Of a DNA stretch of 48,987 nt, positions 1 to 8,240 are shown in pieces. Positions within the stretch are counted from its first letter, which is position 1. Each line of letters begins with the position of its first letter. This DNA is from JBFIHF01 sp964411125 (lineage in GTDB: Bacteria > Myxococcota_A > Bradymonadia > Bradymonadales > Bradymonadaceae). The notes under the pieces are model-generated. The model made no database searches and was not told where the DNA came from. It saw only the letters and a list, made by a program, of their open reading frames with translations. The position numbers and the translations under genes are program-made. Where the stretch lies: positions 1 through 48,987 of the forward strand of contig CAYPJU010000046.1 in NCBI GenBank assembly GCA_964411125.1, read 5' to 3'.

Positions 1-158
1 TCGCGGTAGGCGCGATCCAGATCGCCGCGCTCGACGCCCCGCAAGCCGAGGGCGAGCCGGAGGACGTGGAACACGACCCCGCTCGACATTCGTCGGGACG
101 CGCGGCATCCGTTCTCGGAGTTCACGCCGACGAGATGGACGTGGACGTCGACGATCAC
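1..158 (-). CDS. Amidohydrolase-family protein, N-terminal fragment (runs off the left edge)
   Basis: The reverse strand is open from a GTG at 158 to the window edge (52 codons). The start of the product reads V-I-V-D-V-H-V-H-L-V-G, the beta-strand plus His-x-His metal ligand pair that opens many amidohydrolase-superfamily (TIM-barrel metal hydrolase) proteins. The GTG start overlaps the TGA stop of the upstream TPR lipoprotein gene in a GTGA arrangement, so the two are probably translated from one message. Only about 52 residues are visible, so neither substrate nor subfamily can be named. No in-frame stop occurs and the codon use is GC-rich like the neighbours, which supports real coding. 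Confidence 0.6.
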   Translation of the reverse strand, partial: MIVDVHVHLVGVNSENGCRASRRMSSGVVFHVLRLALGLRGVERGDLDRAYR

Positions 159-1396
159 TCGAGCCGCTCCAGCAACCGCTTCAGTCCGATGGTCTCCGCG
201 AGCTGGGGGTCTTCCTTCGCGATCGGCTCCCAGAGGCGTCGCGTGATGTCGTCGCGCCCCATCTTGCTCCAGACGAAGAGCCCGAGCTCGTAGCGTTGGC
301 GGGGGTCGAGGTCGTCGCGCTCGGCGAGCGCCCGCATCCGCGCCGCGATGTCGTTGCGGGCCGACACCGTGGTCCAGTTGGAGCGCAACTGCCCGAAAAC
401 CGCTTCGAAGCCGTTCGGCTCGATCCGCAGCGCTTCGGCGAAGAGTTGGTCCGCTTTGCCCATCTCGCCGCGCGCCAGAGCGATCTGCGCGCGGGCGACT
501 TTCAGGCGGTACTCCTGATCTTTCGTGAGCTTCTCCACCGGACGGTCGACCTCGGCCGTATCGGGGGGCTCGGTCTCGGACGCCGCAGCGACCGCCTCGG
601 CTGGAGCCGCGGCAGGTTCGGACGGGGGCGGCATGGGCTCCGGCGTCGGTTCGGGCTGGCGTTTGGCGACGGCGGCCGCGAGCGGAGCCGCCAGTTGCAG
701 CGACCGCCGAACCCGGGCGACCGCGGCGCGGATCGCGAGCTCGGCTGGCGAAGCGGAGTCGATCGCTCCGAACTGGTTCTCGAACCGCTCCACCTCCTGC
801 GACAAGACGGCAGCGGTGAGCCCCTCGGGCCCCTGGAAGTTCGGGTCGAGTTCGAGGACGCGCTTCCATGCCTTGACGGCGTTGGCGACGGAGTCGTCGG
901 AGCGCGGCTGCTCCTGGATCCAGTACGCACCGTCCATGAACTGGATCTCGGCCTCGTCCCCCCGGTCGGCGAGGAGTCGATCGAGCAACTCACGCGCGGC
1001 CTCACGTTGGTTCATTCGGATGTACGCCCAGGCGAGCCGAGGCGCCATGCGGCTCGCTGTCCCCTTCTTCTCGACGTCCTCACGGTAGAGCGGGACCAGC
1101 TCATGGAACCGGCCGAACGCCATGAAGACGTCTTCGATCTGCTCGATCCGCTGCGTCACGAAGGGGTCGTCGAAGAGTCGCTCGTGCTTGTCGAGGAAGT
1201 CTTTGACGATCGGCTCGAGCTGAGTAACCTGCGCCGGAGGCAAGCGGGTCTGGACATCCTCGTACGGGACCGCGTTCACCTCGGCGGTCTCGACGGCAGT
1301 GAACCAGACCATCTGCTGCTGTTCCGGCATCACCCCTTCGCCGCAAGCCGTGCTCAGAAGAAGGGCGAGTCCCAGCGTTGTCGAAGCTCTTTTCAC
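155..1396 (-). CDS. TPR-containing lipoprotein of unknown function
   Basis: A 413-residue predicted lipoprotein. I chose the GTG at 1396 because translation from there gives a short basic n-region (V-K-R-A-S), a hydrophobic stretch and a lipobox L-S-T-A-C at about residues 14-18; the frame is open further upstream, but without a signal peptide and overlapping folK. The body is helical and TPR-like (about residues 85-200 and 300-410, with A-W-A-Y-I-R and A-L-A-R-G-E type repeats). A Pro/Ala/Glu-rich linker separates the two helical parts at about 245-290. It is likely a scaffold anchored in a membrane leaflet facing the periplasm. It is divergent from folK (about 20 bp apart) and coupled to the downstream amidohydrolase. 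No enzymatic motif is visible. Confidence 0.8.
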   Translation of the reverse strand: MKRASTTLGLALLLSTACGEGVMPEQQQMVWFTAVETAEVNAVPYEDVQTRLPPAQVTQLEPIVKDFLDKHERLFDDPFVTQRIEQIEDVFMAFGRFHELVPLYREDVEKKGTASRMAPRLAWAYIRMNQREAARELLDRLLADRGDEAEIQFMDGAYWIQEQPRSDDSVANAVKAWKRVLELDPNFQGPEGLTAAVLSQEVERFENQFGAIDSASPAELAIRAAVARVRRSLQLAAPLAAAVAKRQPEPTPEPMPPPSEPAAAPAEAVAAASETEPPDTAEVDRPVEKLTKDQEYRLKVARAQIALARGEMGKADQLFAEALRIEPNGFEAVFGQLRSNWTTVSARNDIAARMRALAERDDLDPRQRYELGLFVWSKMGRDDITRRLWEPIAKEDPQLAETIGLKRLLERLE

Positions 1397-1416
1397 TGCG
1401 CAGTAGCCCACGACGA

Positions 1417-1950
1417 ATGTTTCCCATGCCGAACGCCTCCGCCAACGACGAAGCGACGAACGACACATCGGTAGTAGCCTATCTGGGGCTCGGTTCCAAC
1501 CTCGGGAACCGAGGGGCGAACATCGCGCGAGCCCTTCGAGCCCTCGCGGACGAGCCCGGCGTGGAGATCCTGGCGGTGTCTCCGGCGCTGCGCACCGAAC
1601 CGATGTACATCGAAGATCAACCGGAGTTCCTGAACACCTGCGCCAGCGTACGAACGACGCTGAGCGCGCCGCAGTTGCTGGAACTCCTGCTGCGGCTCGA
1701 GACCGAGCTCGGGCGAGTGCGGGTGCAGAAGAACGGGCCGCGCGTCATCGACCTCGACATCGTCTTCTACGGGGACTGTGCGCAGGACACCGAAGCGCTC
1801 TCGATCCCCCACCCGCTCGCGATGGAACGACGGTTCGTGCTCGATCCAATGGTTCGGATCGCACCCGAATTCGTACACCCCGTCACGGGGCGGACGATGG
1901 CAGAACACCTCGAAGAGCTCAACCGGACGCCGCGCTCGGGTGGCCGATGA
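1417..1950 (+). CDS. folK: 2-amino-4-hydroxy-6-hydroxymethyldihydropteridine pyrophosphokinase (HPPK)
   Basis: FolK transfers pyrophosphate from ATP to 6-hydroxymethyl-7,8-dihydropterin in cytoplasmic folate synthesis. The diagnostic features are all present: the opening Y-L-G-L-G-S-N-L-G-N strand-loop, the S-P-x-x-x-T-x-P-x-Y region (S-P-A-L-R-T-E-P-M-Y), the acceptor segment Q-P-E-F-L-N, the E-x-x-L-G-R-x-R region, and the Mg-binding signature P-R-V-I-D-L-D-I followed by I-P-H-P. ATGs at 1417 and 1426 both lie just upstream of the domain and neither has a good Shine-Dalgarno; I give the first. Length (about 177 aa) is normal for a stand-alone HPPK. The 3' end overlaps the convergent App1-domain gene by 32 bp. 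No other folate gene is in the window. Confidence 0.95.
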   Translation: MFPMPNASANDEATNDTSVVAYLGLGSNLGNRGANIARALRALADEPGVEILAVSPALRTEPMYIEDQPEFLNTCASVRTTLSAPQLLELLLRLETELGRVRVQKNGPRVIDLDIVFYGDCAQDTEALSIPHPLAMERRFVLDPMVRIAPEFVHPVTGRTMAEHLEELNRTPRSGGR

Positions 1951-3085
1951 AGCGGCGTTCGACCTTCGGGTTGTAGACGTCGCGGCGGACCGCATCGAGA
2001 TCCTCGGGACTGATCCACCCGTATTCCTCGGCGTGCTCCGCGAGCTCCAGCGTCTCGGCCGCGAGCTTGCAAGGAACGCCCATGTCCCGAATGTGGCGGG
2101 CGATTCTCTTCACTTCGCGGGCCCGACCGTCGCCCGTCACGTCGCGTAGATACACGGAGAGGACCCGGTCCGGATACTCGTCGACGAGGCGAGAGTAGAT
2201 CTCCGGGTCGCGCTGACCGGAGTCGCCGACGAGGAACCAGCGCATCGTCGGATAGGTCTCGAAGAGCTCGGCGATGCGAGAATGCTTGTACTTCGTGTGA
2301 CTCTCCTTGAACCAGCGATGCTTGTTGGTACCGAAGTCCTTGAGGAACATCGTCCCTTTCGGAATCCCATGGTGGTCCATGAAATCCGTGAAGAAGTCGT
2401 AGAGGTTCCAAGGGGAGGAGGAGACGTAGAAGATCGGGTTTTCGCGTCGTCCCTGCTCGTTCTGAAGCGCCGTGTAGAGAGCCGCGACACCCGGGAACGC
2501 GGTGCGACTACGCGCGTTGTTCAAGAGAACCGTCGCCGTGTGGCGCAACAGATTCGTCGCGCCCGTGTGCACGATCGTGTCGTCGATGTCGCTGACGATC
2601 CCGAAGCGCGCGGCGGTCGGCACCTGGATCTCGCCGGTGAAACGAGTGGTCTCCTGGCCGCCATTCTTGTGAGGCTTCAAGAGCTCGACCTCGTAGGGAG
2701 CCATGAGCCGGTCGGGCCGGATCGGCTCTTCGAGGTTGAACTTCTCGTGGAAGTAACCCTCCGCGTCCGAGACGACCTCGCGAACCTGATCCCCCCACCG
2801 AATACGAAGTCGCGCGTTCGGCACCTCGTCCGTCTTGTAGCGGCTGAGCATCTCGAAGACGTTGCGGAACGTCGTCCAGCTCCCGTCTGTCTCGGGGACC
2901 GGTTTGTCCGAGAGCACCCGGCCACGCAACTGCACGCACGTCGGCGTCCCGAACCCGGCGTACGGGACCACTCGCACGCGGTTCGAGTACCCGAACTTGC
3001 GGCGGTACGAAGCGTTCAACTGATCGAACTTCGTCTCAGCATGAAGGACCAGTTTGTGAGGCAAGCTTCCAGGTTTGAGGTTCAT
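1919..3085 (-). CDS. App1-family (DUF2183) phosphatase-domain protein
   Basis: A 388-residue cytoplasmic protein with no signal peptide. Residues about 160-350 match the App1 catalytic domain, a HAD-like fold known from yeast phosphatidate phosphatase App1: F-G-I-V-S-D-I-D-D-T at 161-170 (nucleophile motif D-x-D-x-T), S-S-S-P-W-N-L-Y-D at 222-230, the K-D-F-G region, and V-G-D-S-G-Q-x-D-P-E-I-Y near 305. An N-terminal beta-rich part (about 35-155) precedes it, as is common in bacterial members. A phospholipid or polyprenyl-phosphate substrate is plausible but not shown. It is the last gene of a leftward run containing a UbiA-type prenyltransferase and glycosyltransferases. A TACAAT-type -10 and a GGAG ribosome site precede the ATG. 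Confidence 0.85.
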   Translation of the reverse strand: MNLKPGSLPHKLVLHAETKFDQLNASYRRKFGYSNRVRVVPYAGFGTPTCVQLRGRVLSDKPVPETDGSWTTFRNVFEMLSRYKTDEVPNARLRIRWGDQVREVVSDAEGYFHEKFNLEEPIRPDRLMAPYEVELLKPHKNGGQETTRFTGEIQVPTAARFGIVSDIDDTIVHTGATNLLRHTATVLLNNARSRTAFPGVAALYTALQNEQGRRENPIFYVSSSPWNLYDFFTDFMDHHGIPKGTMFLKDFGTNKHRWFKESHTKYKHSRIAELFETYPTMRWFLVGDSGQRDPEIYSRLVDEYPDRVLSVYLRDVTGDGRAREVKRIARHIRDMGVPCKLAAETLELAEHAEEYGWISPEDLDAVRRDVYNPKVERRFIGHPSAASG

Positions 3086-3106
3086 CCAACCACTCCATTG
3101 TGTTCA

Positions 3107-3114
3107 ATTGTATA
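3107..3114 (-). promoter_or_regulatory. Possible -10 element for the App1-domain gene
   Basis: Read on the minus strand, this AT-rich spot in otherwise GC-rich DNA gives TATACAAT, containing TACAAT (5 of 6 to TATAAT), about 22 nt before the ATG at 3085, with a GGAG ribosome site between. No convincing -35 hexamer lies 16-18 nt upstream, so it could instead be an activator-dependent promoter or a chance AT island. The surrounding GTGT...ACAC ends are symmetric and might form an operator. Confidence 0.3.
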
Positions 3115-3171
3115 CACTTAATCTATGGGCGAGCGGAGGAGGGTCAACCCGGCAGGCTCGCTACTGTCTCG

Positions 3172-4110
3172 TCAGTCTGCGACGAGGAAGATTCCGATGA
3201 TCGCGACGCCCCAGAGAAAGCCGTTCACCAGGAACGGGACGTCCCGCAACAGAAGGTCGGTGGGACTGTGGGGGGAGTCCTTGTTGATGAGCTGGTAGAA
3301 GCGAGTGATGCCGAAGACCACGAAGGGGATGGTGCCCGGGAGCCATTCGCTCGCGAACGGCGTGCGCTCCATCCGGAGCGGCTGGTCGGGGAGGGACGCC
3401 GTCAACGTGTAGATCGTGTAGCAGGCAATGGTGAGCCCCGCGACGAAGAGGACGGTGAAGTCGAGGTGCTCGGGGTTGTAGCGCTCGAGCACTTTACGGA
3501 CTTTGTCCGCCCTCCCCTCCTGCACCAGGCGAAGTTCGTGCTGGCGTTTGCCGAACCCGAGGTAGAGCGCGAGCAGGAATGTACAACCGAAGAGCCACTC
3601 GGAGATGTAGACGTCGATCGCCAGCGCCCCCGCAACCACGCGTAGGACGAATCCGACCGCGATGATGCTGACGTCGATGAACGCGAGATGCTTCAGGGAA
3701 GCCGAATAGGCGAAGTTCATCGCCAGATATCCGCCCAGCACCGCGCCGAACCGAACGTCGATGAGGAAGGCGCACGCGATCGAGCCGAACCCCAGCACGA
3801 GCGCCGCGATCTTCGCGACCCGGATCGGCAGTTGCCCGCTCGCCACGGGGCGATTCTTCTTCACCGGATGGTTGCGGTCCTTCTCGACGTCGAACACGTC
3901 GTTGAGAAGGTAGACCGCCCCCGAGGTCAGGCAGAACAGGAGCGCTGCGGTGAGTCCGAGCGCGAGGCGCGTCGGCTCGAGGAACGTCTCCGAGAAGAAG
4001 AGGGGCGCCAGGACGAAGACGTTCTTCACCCATTGGTGCGGGCGCAGGCTTCGCAGGATGCCGGCGAAGACACCGGCGGTGGAAGGTCGGATAGTTTCGG
4101 TTTCAGCCAT
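3172..4110 (-). CDS. UbiA-family prenyltransferase, decaprenyl-phosphate phosphoribosyltransferase-like
   Basis: An integral membrane protein of 312 aa with about eight or nine hydrophobic helices. The first Asp-rich motif N-D-x-x-D-x-x-x-D (N-D-V-F-D-V-E-K-D at about residues 70-78) is intact, followed by H-P-V-K-K-N-R-P-V-A-S-G. The helix Y-S-x-x-L-K...D-V-S-I-I-A-V-G-F-V-L-R resembles the subfamily of mycobacterial Rv3806c, which joins phosphoribosyl pyrophosphate to decaprenyl phosphate to start polyprenyl-phosphate pentose synthesis. The opening R-P-H-Q-W-V-K-N is also typical of that subfamily. Family assignment is solid; the exact donor and acceptor are inferred from resemblance. Glycosyltransferases and a polyprenyl diphosphate synthase lie upstream on the same strand, and a phosphatase-domain gene lies downstream. 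Confidence 0.85.
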   Translation of the reverse strand: MAETETIRPSTAGVFAGILRSLRPHQWVKNVFVLAPLFFSETFLEPTRLALGLTAALLFCLTSGAVYLLNDVFDVEKDRNHPVKKNRPVASGQLPIRVAKIAALVLGFGSIACAFLIDVRFGAVLGGYLAMNFAYSASLKHLAFIDVSIIAVGFVLRVVAGALAIDVYISEWLFGCTFLLALYLGFGKRQHELRLVQEGRADKVRKVLERYNPEHLDFTVLFVAGLTIACYTIYTLTASLPDQPLRMERTPFASEWLPGTIPFVVFGITRFYQLINKDSPHSPTDLLLRDVPFLVNGFLWGVAIIGIFLVAD

Positions 4111-4196
4111 CGAACATCGAAAATTTCAGGTGCCCCAGAGATAGCAGTAAGCCCGGAGCAGCGCCATAAACCGGTTGCATCGAGGCGACGAGAACG

Positions 4197-5597
4197 TCAA
4201 CGGGGGGCGGGCCGGCCGACCTCACGGAGGAGCACGGCGAAGACGAGCCCGTACTCGACCGCGGCCATCCACCACGGGATCTCCCACCCCCCTCCAGCGG
4301 CGAGCGACCACCACGAGACGTAGCCGATGATGCACGCGGCGCTGAAAACGACCGCGAAGCGCCACCAGTGGGTGAGAACGCCGAGCGGCACGAGCCAGGC
4401 GACGTACCAGGGATGGACGGTCGGAGCACAGAAGTAGAGCGTCCCGAGGATGACGAGAGTCGCCGTCACGGGATCGCGCACGGTGGCGACGCACCAGAGC
4501 AGCGCGAGCCCGACCAGCACGGCGGCGAGCCCTTTGGCGACAAACCCGGCGACCTGCCCGCCAGAGAAGGTCGTGTTCGGGAGCGACTCGCCGCGCCACT
4601 CCTTCGTGAACCCCAGCTCCATCGCGGGCTCGTTCAATGCGGCCAGCTCGAAGAGATCGCCTTCGTCGCCGAGGGTGGCTCGCGAGAGTCCGTCGAGAGC
4701 CCGGAAAACCCCGTCGTTGTTCCGCCATGAGGCGGCGTAGGCTCCGAACCCACGGACGAGGTCCTCGCCGGCGTCGGCGAACCCTACGTACGAGGTCCCG
4801 ACGACGAGAACGGTCGCCCCGAGCGCGGCGAGCCGCTGGCGCCAGGCACCTCGAAACCCCAGCCGCAGAAGGAGAAAGGGGAGGACGACGACGCCGAGGA
4901 ATTTCGCCGCGATGCTGACCCCCAGCAAGAGCCCGCCCGCGAGCGACCGTCGCCAGGTCTCCTCCCGGAAGAGCAGCAGCGCGACGACGAGCGGCCCCCA
5001 GGCGAGAACGTCCAGGTGACCGCTCCACGCGACTTCGAGGACGACCAGCGGGTTGAGCAGATAGAGAGCCGCATGGCGAGCATCGAGGGATGGGCGTGCG
5101 AGCCGCCAGACAGCGACTGCCGTGGCGATCTCGGCGGCGACGAGTCCGAGCCGCAGCACCGTGGTGCCGCCCCCCACCACGGCAACCAGCGCGAAGAAGT
5201 ACTGCGAGACCGGGGGGTAGATCGTCGAAACTTCGGGGTGGTTGACGTTCGGCCAGATCGCCTCGTCGCGCAGCGCCGCGAGTTCGGGAGCTTCGGGAGC
5301 GCTCGCGAACGGATTGAAACCGGCCAGGGTCACCCTCCCCTCCCACACGTAGCGGAAGATGTCGTCGGAGAGCAGAGGCTCCGCAACAGCCGCGGCGAGG
5401 CGTATCGCAACCCCGACGGCGAGGATCGTCGCCGGGCTCGTGGGCCGGTGCACTGCGAAGGCGTAGGGGAGAAACGATGCGGCGTAGAACCAGAGGACCC
5501 AGCCAGGCCCCAGGTTCGGAGCGAGGAAGACGGTCGCGAGCAGGCTGGACGCGAGCAACGCGAGCGCCACGAATGGCTGGGCCGAGGGCCGAATCAC
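4197..5597 (-). CDS. GT-C membrane glycosyltransferase (GT87/DUF2029-like)
   Basis: A 466-residue multi-spanning protein with roughly ten hydrophobic segments. After the first helices comes an extracytoplasmic loop with acidic D-D-I-F-R-Y-V-W-E-G-R at about residues 97-107, then G-F-N-P-F, then N-H-P-E-V-S-T-I-Y-P-P-V-S-Q-Y-F-F. This arrangement is typical of GT-C enzymes that use polyprenyl-phosphate-linked sugars on the outer face of the inner membrane, such as the GT87 mannosyltransferases. The gene starts within a 4-bp overlap with the upstream GT2 gene, so the two are translationally coupled. The sugar and acceptor cannot be told from sequence. The UbiA-like gene follows 86 bp downstream. 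Confidence 0.8.
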   Translation of the reverse strand: MIRPSAQPFVALALLASSLLATVFLAPNLGPGWVLWFYAASFLPYAFAVHRPTSPATILAVGVAIRLAAAVAEPLLSDDIFRYVWEGRVTLAGFNPFASAPEAPELAALRDEAIWPNVNHPEVSTIYPPVSQYFFALVAVVGGGTTVLRLGLVAAEIATAVAVWRLARPSLDARHAALYLLNPLVVLEVAWSGHLDVLAWGPLVVALLLFREETWRRSLAGGLLLGVSIAAKFLGVVVLPFLLLRLGFRGAWRQRLAALGATVLVVGTSYVGFADAGEDLVRGFGAYAASWRNNDGVFRALDGLSRATLGDEGDLFELAALNEPAMELGFTKEWRGESLPNTTFSGGQVAGFVAKGLAAVLVGLALLWCVATVRDPVTATLVILGTLYFCAPTVHPWYVAWLVPLGVLTHWWRFAVVFSAACIIGYVSWWSLAAGGGWEIPWWMAAVEYGLVFAVLLREVGRPAPR

Positions 5598-7105
5598 GCG
5601 CCGCGGATCTTACGGGCCGCCAGGATCGGCTGCAGGGATTGAACGATGCTCAGCGTCGCGATGTAGAAGAATCCGAATTGGAAGAGCATCAAGAACGGCA
5701 AACTGTAGAAGCTGATGTGAGGCCGCATCAGGACGATCACGATCGAGCCGGTGAACCACGCCCCCAGGCCGAGCTCGACGACCGGCATCAAGCGCGCGCG
5801 CCGAATGTAGAGCTTGGAGGCCCACGAGGAGCCCTCGACGTCTCCGTACTTCGGGGTTCGGACGAACGCCGTCTGGTACCCGACGAGCGCTTCCAGCACC
5901 GCCTTGGCGTTGTTGACCGAGATACCGATTCCGATGCCCAGCACGGCCGGGATCAGCCGCCAGACCTGGCCCCAGGAACGCCCCTGCTCCGCCTGCGAAC
6001 GCCAGTAGAAGAGGCAGATCGAGAAGGTCGCGCCGAGAAAGATCGGCAGATCGACCGCGAGAAACCAGATCCAACCCTGGTCGATGCGTACGTAGGTCGC
6101 GACAGGCATCAGGAACGCCAGGCAGACGAGCAGCAGATACGCCAGGTTCGCCGTGAGGTGATAAAACGCTTCGATCTTCACCCGGAGTGGCTGATCGCTC
6201 GTCATGATTCTCGGGAGCAGTTTGATCGCGGTCTGAATCGAACCTTTTGCCCAGCGGTGCTGTTGCGACTTGAAAGCGTTAACCTCGACGGGGAGCTCGC
6301 TCGGCACGACGAGGTCGCGCAGGAAGACGAAGCGCCAACCTTTCAACTGAGCCCGGTACGACAGGTCGAGGTCCTCGGTGAGCGTGTCGTGCTCCCAGCC
6401 CCCTGCGTCCTCGATCGTGCTCTTGCGCCAGATGCCGGCGGTGCCGTTGAAGTTGAAGAAGCGACCCGAACGGTTCCGGGCGGTGTGCTCGATGACGAAG
6501 TGTCCGTCGAGGAGAACGGCCTGGGCACGCGTCAAGAGGCTGTGCTCGCGGTTGATGTGCCCCCAGCGCGCCTGAACCATTCCGACGCCGTCGTCCGTGA
6601 ACTGGTGGATCGACTGCCTGAGGAAGTCGGCCTGCGGCACGAAATCGGCGTCGAAAACCGCCAGGTACTCCCCCTTCGCCACCCTCATCCCGGCCTGCAG
6701 CGCGCCCGCCTTGTAGCCGGTGCGGTCCGTACGATGGATCAGGCAGATGTCCAGCCCCTCCGCGCGAAGCGCATCGACTCGCTCCCGGGCGATCGCCGTC
6801 GTGTCGTCCGTCGAATCGTCGAGCACCTGGATTTCGAGCTTCTCACGTGGGTAGTCGAGCTTCGCCACCGCCTCGATGAGGCGCTCGCATACGTATCGCT
6901 CGTTGTAGAGAGGGAGCTGCACCGTCACGTGCGGGAGATCCTCGTCGGCGAAGCGAGCGAGCGGTTCGGGATCAGCGCCACGGGCGTGACGCGAATACAG
7001 GTACACCATCAGATAGCGATGCGATCCGTAGAACGAAAGCATCAGCAGGATCCCGAAGTAGGCCCCCAGGATCGTCGTCTGAACAGTCTGGAAATCGTCC
7101 ATCAT
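5594..7105 (-). CDS. Processive GT2 glycosyltransferase, cellulose/mannan synthase-like
   Basis: A 503-aa membrane enzyme with the complete GT-A processive signature: D-D-S (96-98), D-A-D (152-154), T-E-D (243-245) and Q-Q-H-R-W (281-285). One N-terminal helix (about 12-30) and four or more C-terminal helices (about 310-500) frame the catalytic domain, giving the D,D,D,QxxRW layout of enzymes that polymerise a beta-glycan and push it through the membrane. The T-G-Y-K-A-G-A-L motif also fits. Its short length and lack of a PilZ domain make it closer to CslA-type glucomannan synthases or lipid glucosyltransferases than to bacterial BcsA. It is coupled by ATGA to the downstream GT-C gene. Two adjacent ATGs (7105 and 7102) are possible starts. 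Confidence 0.85.
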   Translation of the reverse strand: MMDDFQTVQTTILGAYFGILLMLSFYGSHRYLMVYLYSRHARGADPEPLARFADEDLPHVTVQLPLYNERYVCERLIEAVAKLDYPREKLEIQVLDDSTDDTTAIARERVDALRAEGLDICLIHRTDRTGYKAGALQAGMRVAKGEYLAVFDADFVPQADFLRQSIHQFTDDGVGMVQARWGHINREHSLLTRAQAVLLDGHFVIEHTARNRSGRFFNFNGTAGIWRKSTIEDAGGWEHDTLTEDLDLSYRAQLKGWRFVFLRDLVVPSELPVEVNAFKSQQHRWAKGSIQTAIKLLPRIMTSDQPLRVKIEAFYHLTANLAYLLLVCLAFLMPVATYVRIDQGWIWFLAVDLPIFLGATFSICLFYWRSQAEQGRSWGQVWRLIPAVLGIGIGISVNNAKAVLEALVGYQTAFVRTPKYGDVEGSSWASKLYIRRARLMPVVELGLGAWFTGSIVIVLMRPHISFYSLPFLMLFQFGFFYIATLSIVQSLQPILAARKIRGA

Positions 7106-7210
7106 GGCAAACCGGCGCGGGCGCCCATGATATCGATCACCGCCCGCGACGAAACTATTTACGCGACACGGACAGGATGTACCAGCGGCCAGATGGTTGC
7201 AGCAAGATGC

Positions 7211-8182
7211 TCAGCCGAGCCCTGCGAGCATCGAGAGGTGGTGCCTGAGGAGCGCGCGGAAATCGCTCGGAGGTAGACGGTCGAGCAGCGCGTTTGCGTC
7301 GGCGATGCGGGTCTCCACTTCGGACCGCACCCGATCCAGGGCGCTCGACTGCGCAATCTCCTGCGCGATCTCGGCGATGGCGTCTTCGTCACCGCGCTCG
7401 AAGAGCTCGACGATACGTGGCCGTTCTTGGGCAGCGAGGATGACGGGGAGCGTGCTTCGTCCCTCGCGGATGTCGTCGTAGAGGCGCTTGCCGAACCCTT
7501 CGATCCCGACGAGGTCCAGAAGATCGTCGCGAATCTGAAACGCAACGCCGAGGCTGCCCGCGAACTCGCCGAGCGCCTCGATGGTGTCGTCGTCTGCGCC
7601 CGCGAAGCGAGCGCCAGCCCGGGCGCTCCACACGAAGAGCGCTGCGGTTTTGAGCTTGCACACGCGCCGGTAGCGTTCTTCGTCGAGGACGAGCGTTCCG
7701 ACCGTCTCGAGCTGCACCAGCTCGCCGGCCACCAGATCCCGAACGGTCTGGAGCGATTCGGCGAGCGTCTCACCGGTGTCCACCGAGCGGATGAGGTCGA
7801 CCGCACAAGAGAGGCAGTGGTCTCCCGCGAGCACCGCCACCGGGTTCGAGTAGGCGACGCGGGTGGTCGGAACGCCGCGCCGCATCTCCCCCTCGTCGAT
7901 CACGTCGTCGTGGAGGAGACTCGCGGAGTGGATCAGTTCGGAGGCCGCTGCGAGCTCGGGGGAGAAACAGCGGTCGCCAGCGGCGATGGAGGCGGCGAGG
8001 AGCACGAGCCGCGGCCGCAGCATCTTACCCGGGCGCAGGAGAATGTGGCGCAGCGGCTCACGCGCGGGGCCCGCCTGTTCGGCGATGTCGCGCATGATCT
8101 CGCGCGACTGTTCCAGCGCTTCCGCTACAGCCTGCCTTGCTCCTTCGAGGTCTGTCTGGTCTTTCGCGACGGCGGGCAACAT
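7211..8182 (-). CDS. Polyprenyl diphosphate synthase (trans-isoprenyl diphosphate synthase)
   Basis: The enzyme condenses isopentenyl diphosphate onto allylic diphosphates to build an isoprenoid chain. It has the first Asp-rich motif as H-D-D-V-I-D-E-G-E-M-R-R-G (D92, D93, D96) and the second as Q-I-R-D-D-L-L-D (219-223), plus L-R-P-G-K-M-L-R-P near residue 50. The residues before the first motif are small or aliphatic (S-A-S-L-L), which in this family goes with long chains (C35-C50), so an octaprenyl/heptaprenyl type is more likely than farnesyl synthase; that is inference. I chose the ATG at 8182 because GGAG lies 8 nt upstream, whereas the GTG at 8188 is too close to it. It heads the leftward membrane-sugar cluster. 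Confidence 0.92.
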   Translation of the reverse strand: MLPAVAKDQTDLEGARQAVAEALEQSREIMRDIAEQAGPAREPLRHILLRPGKMLRPRLVLLAASIAAGDRCFSPELAAASELIHSASLLHDDVIDEGEMRRGVPTTRVAYSNPVAVLAGDHCLSCAVDLIRSVDTGETLAESLQTVRDLVAGELVQLETVGTLVLDEERYRRVCKLKTAALFVWSARAGARFAGADDDTIEALGEFAGSLGVAFQIRDDLLDLVGIEGFGKRLYDDIREGRSTLPVILAAQERPRIVELFERGDEDAIAEIAQEIAQSSALDRVRSEVETRIADANALLDRLPPSDFRALLRHHLSMLAGLG

Positions 8183-8190
8183 GGCCACTT

Positions 8191-8194
8191 CTCC
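8191..8194 (-). promoter_or_regulatory. Ribosome-binding site deciding the polyprenyl synthase start
   Basis: GGAG on the minus strand, 8 nt before ATG 8182. The in-frame GTG at 8188 would leave only 2 nt of spacing, so the ATG is preferred. Confidence 0.5.
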
Positions 8195-8240
8195 GTGCCG
8201 GGTACTGACCTCGTTTTTCTACTTTCAGAATTTTTTGAAA

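Noticed and set aside
296..1474. Long plus-strand ORF of 392 codons opposite the TPR lipoprotein
   Set aside because: It is antisense to a gene with signal peptide and TPRs, is Arg-rich and domain-free, and shows the pattern expected of a complementary frame in GC-rich DNA.
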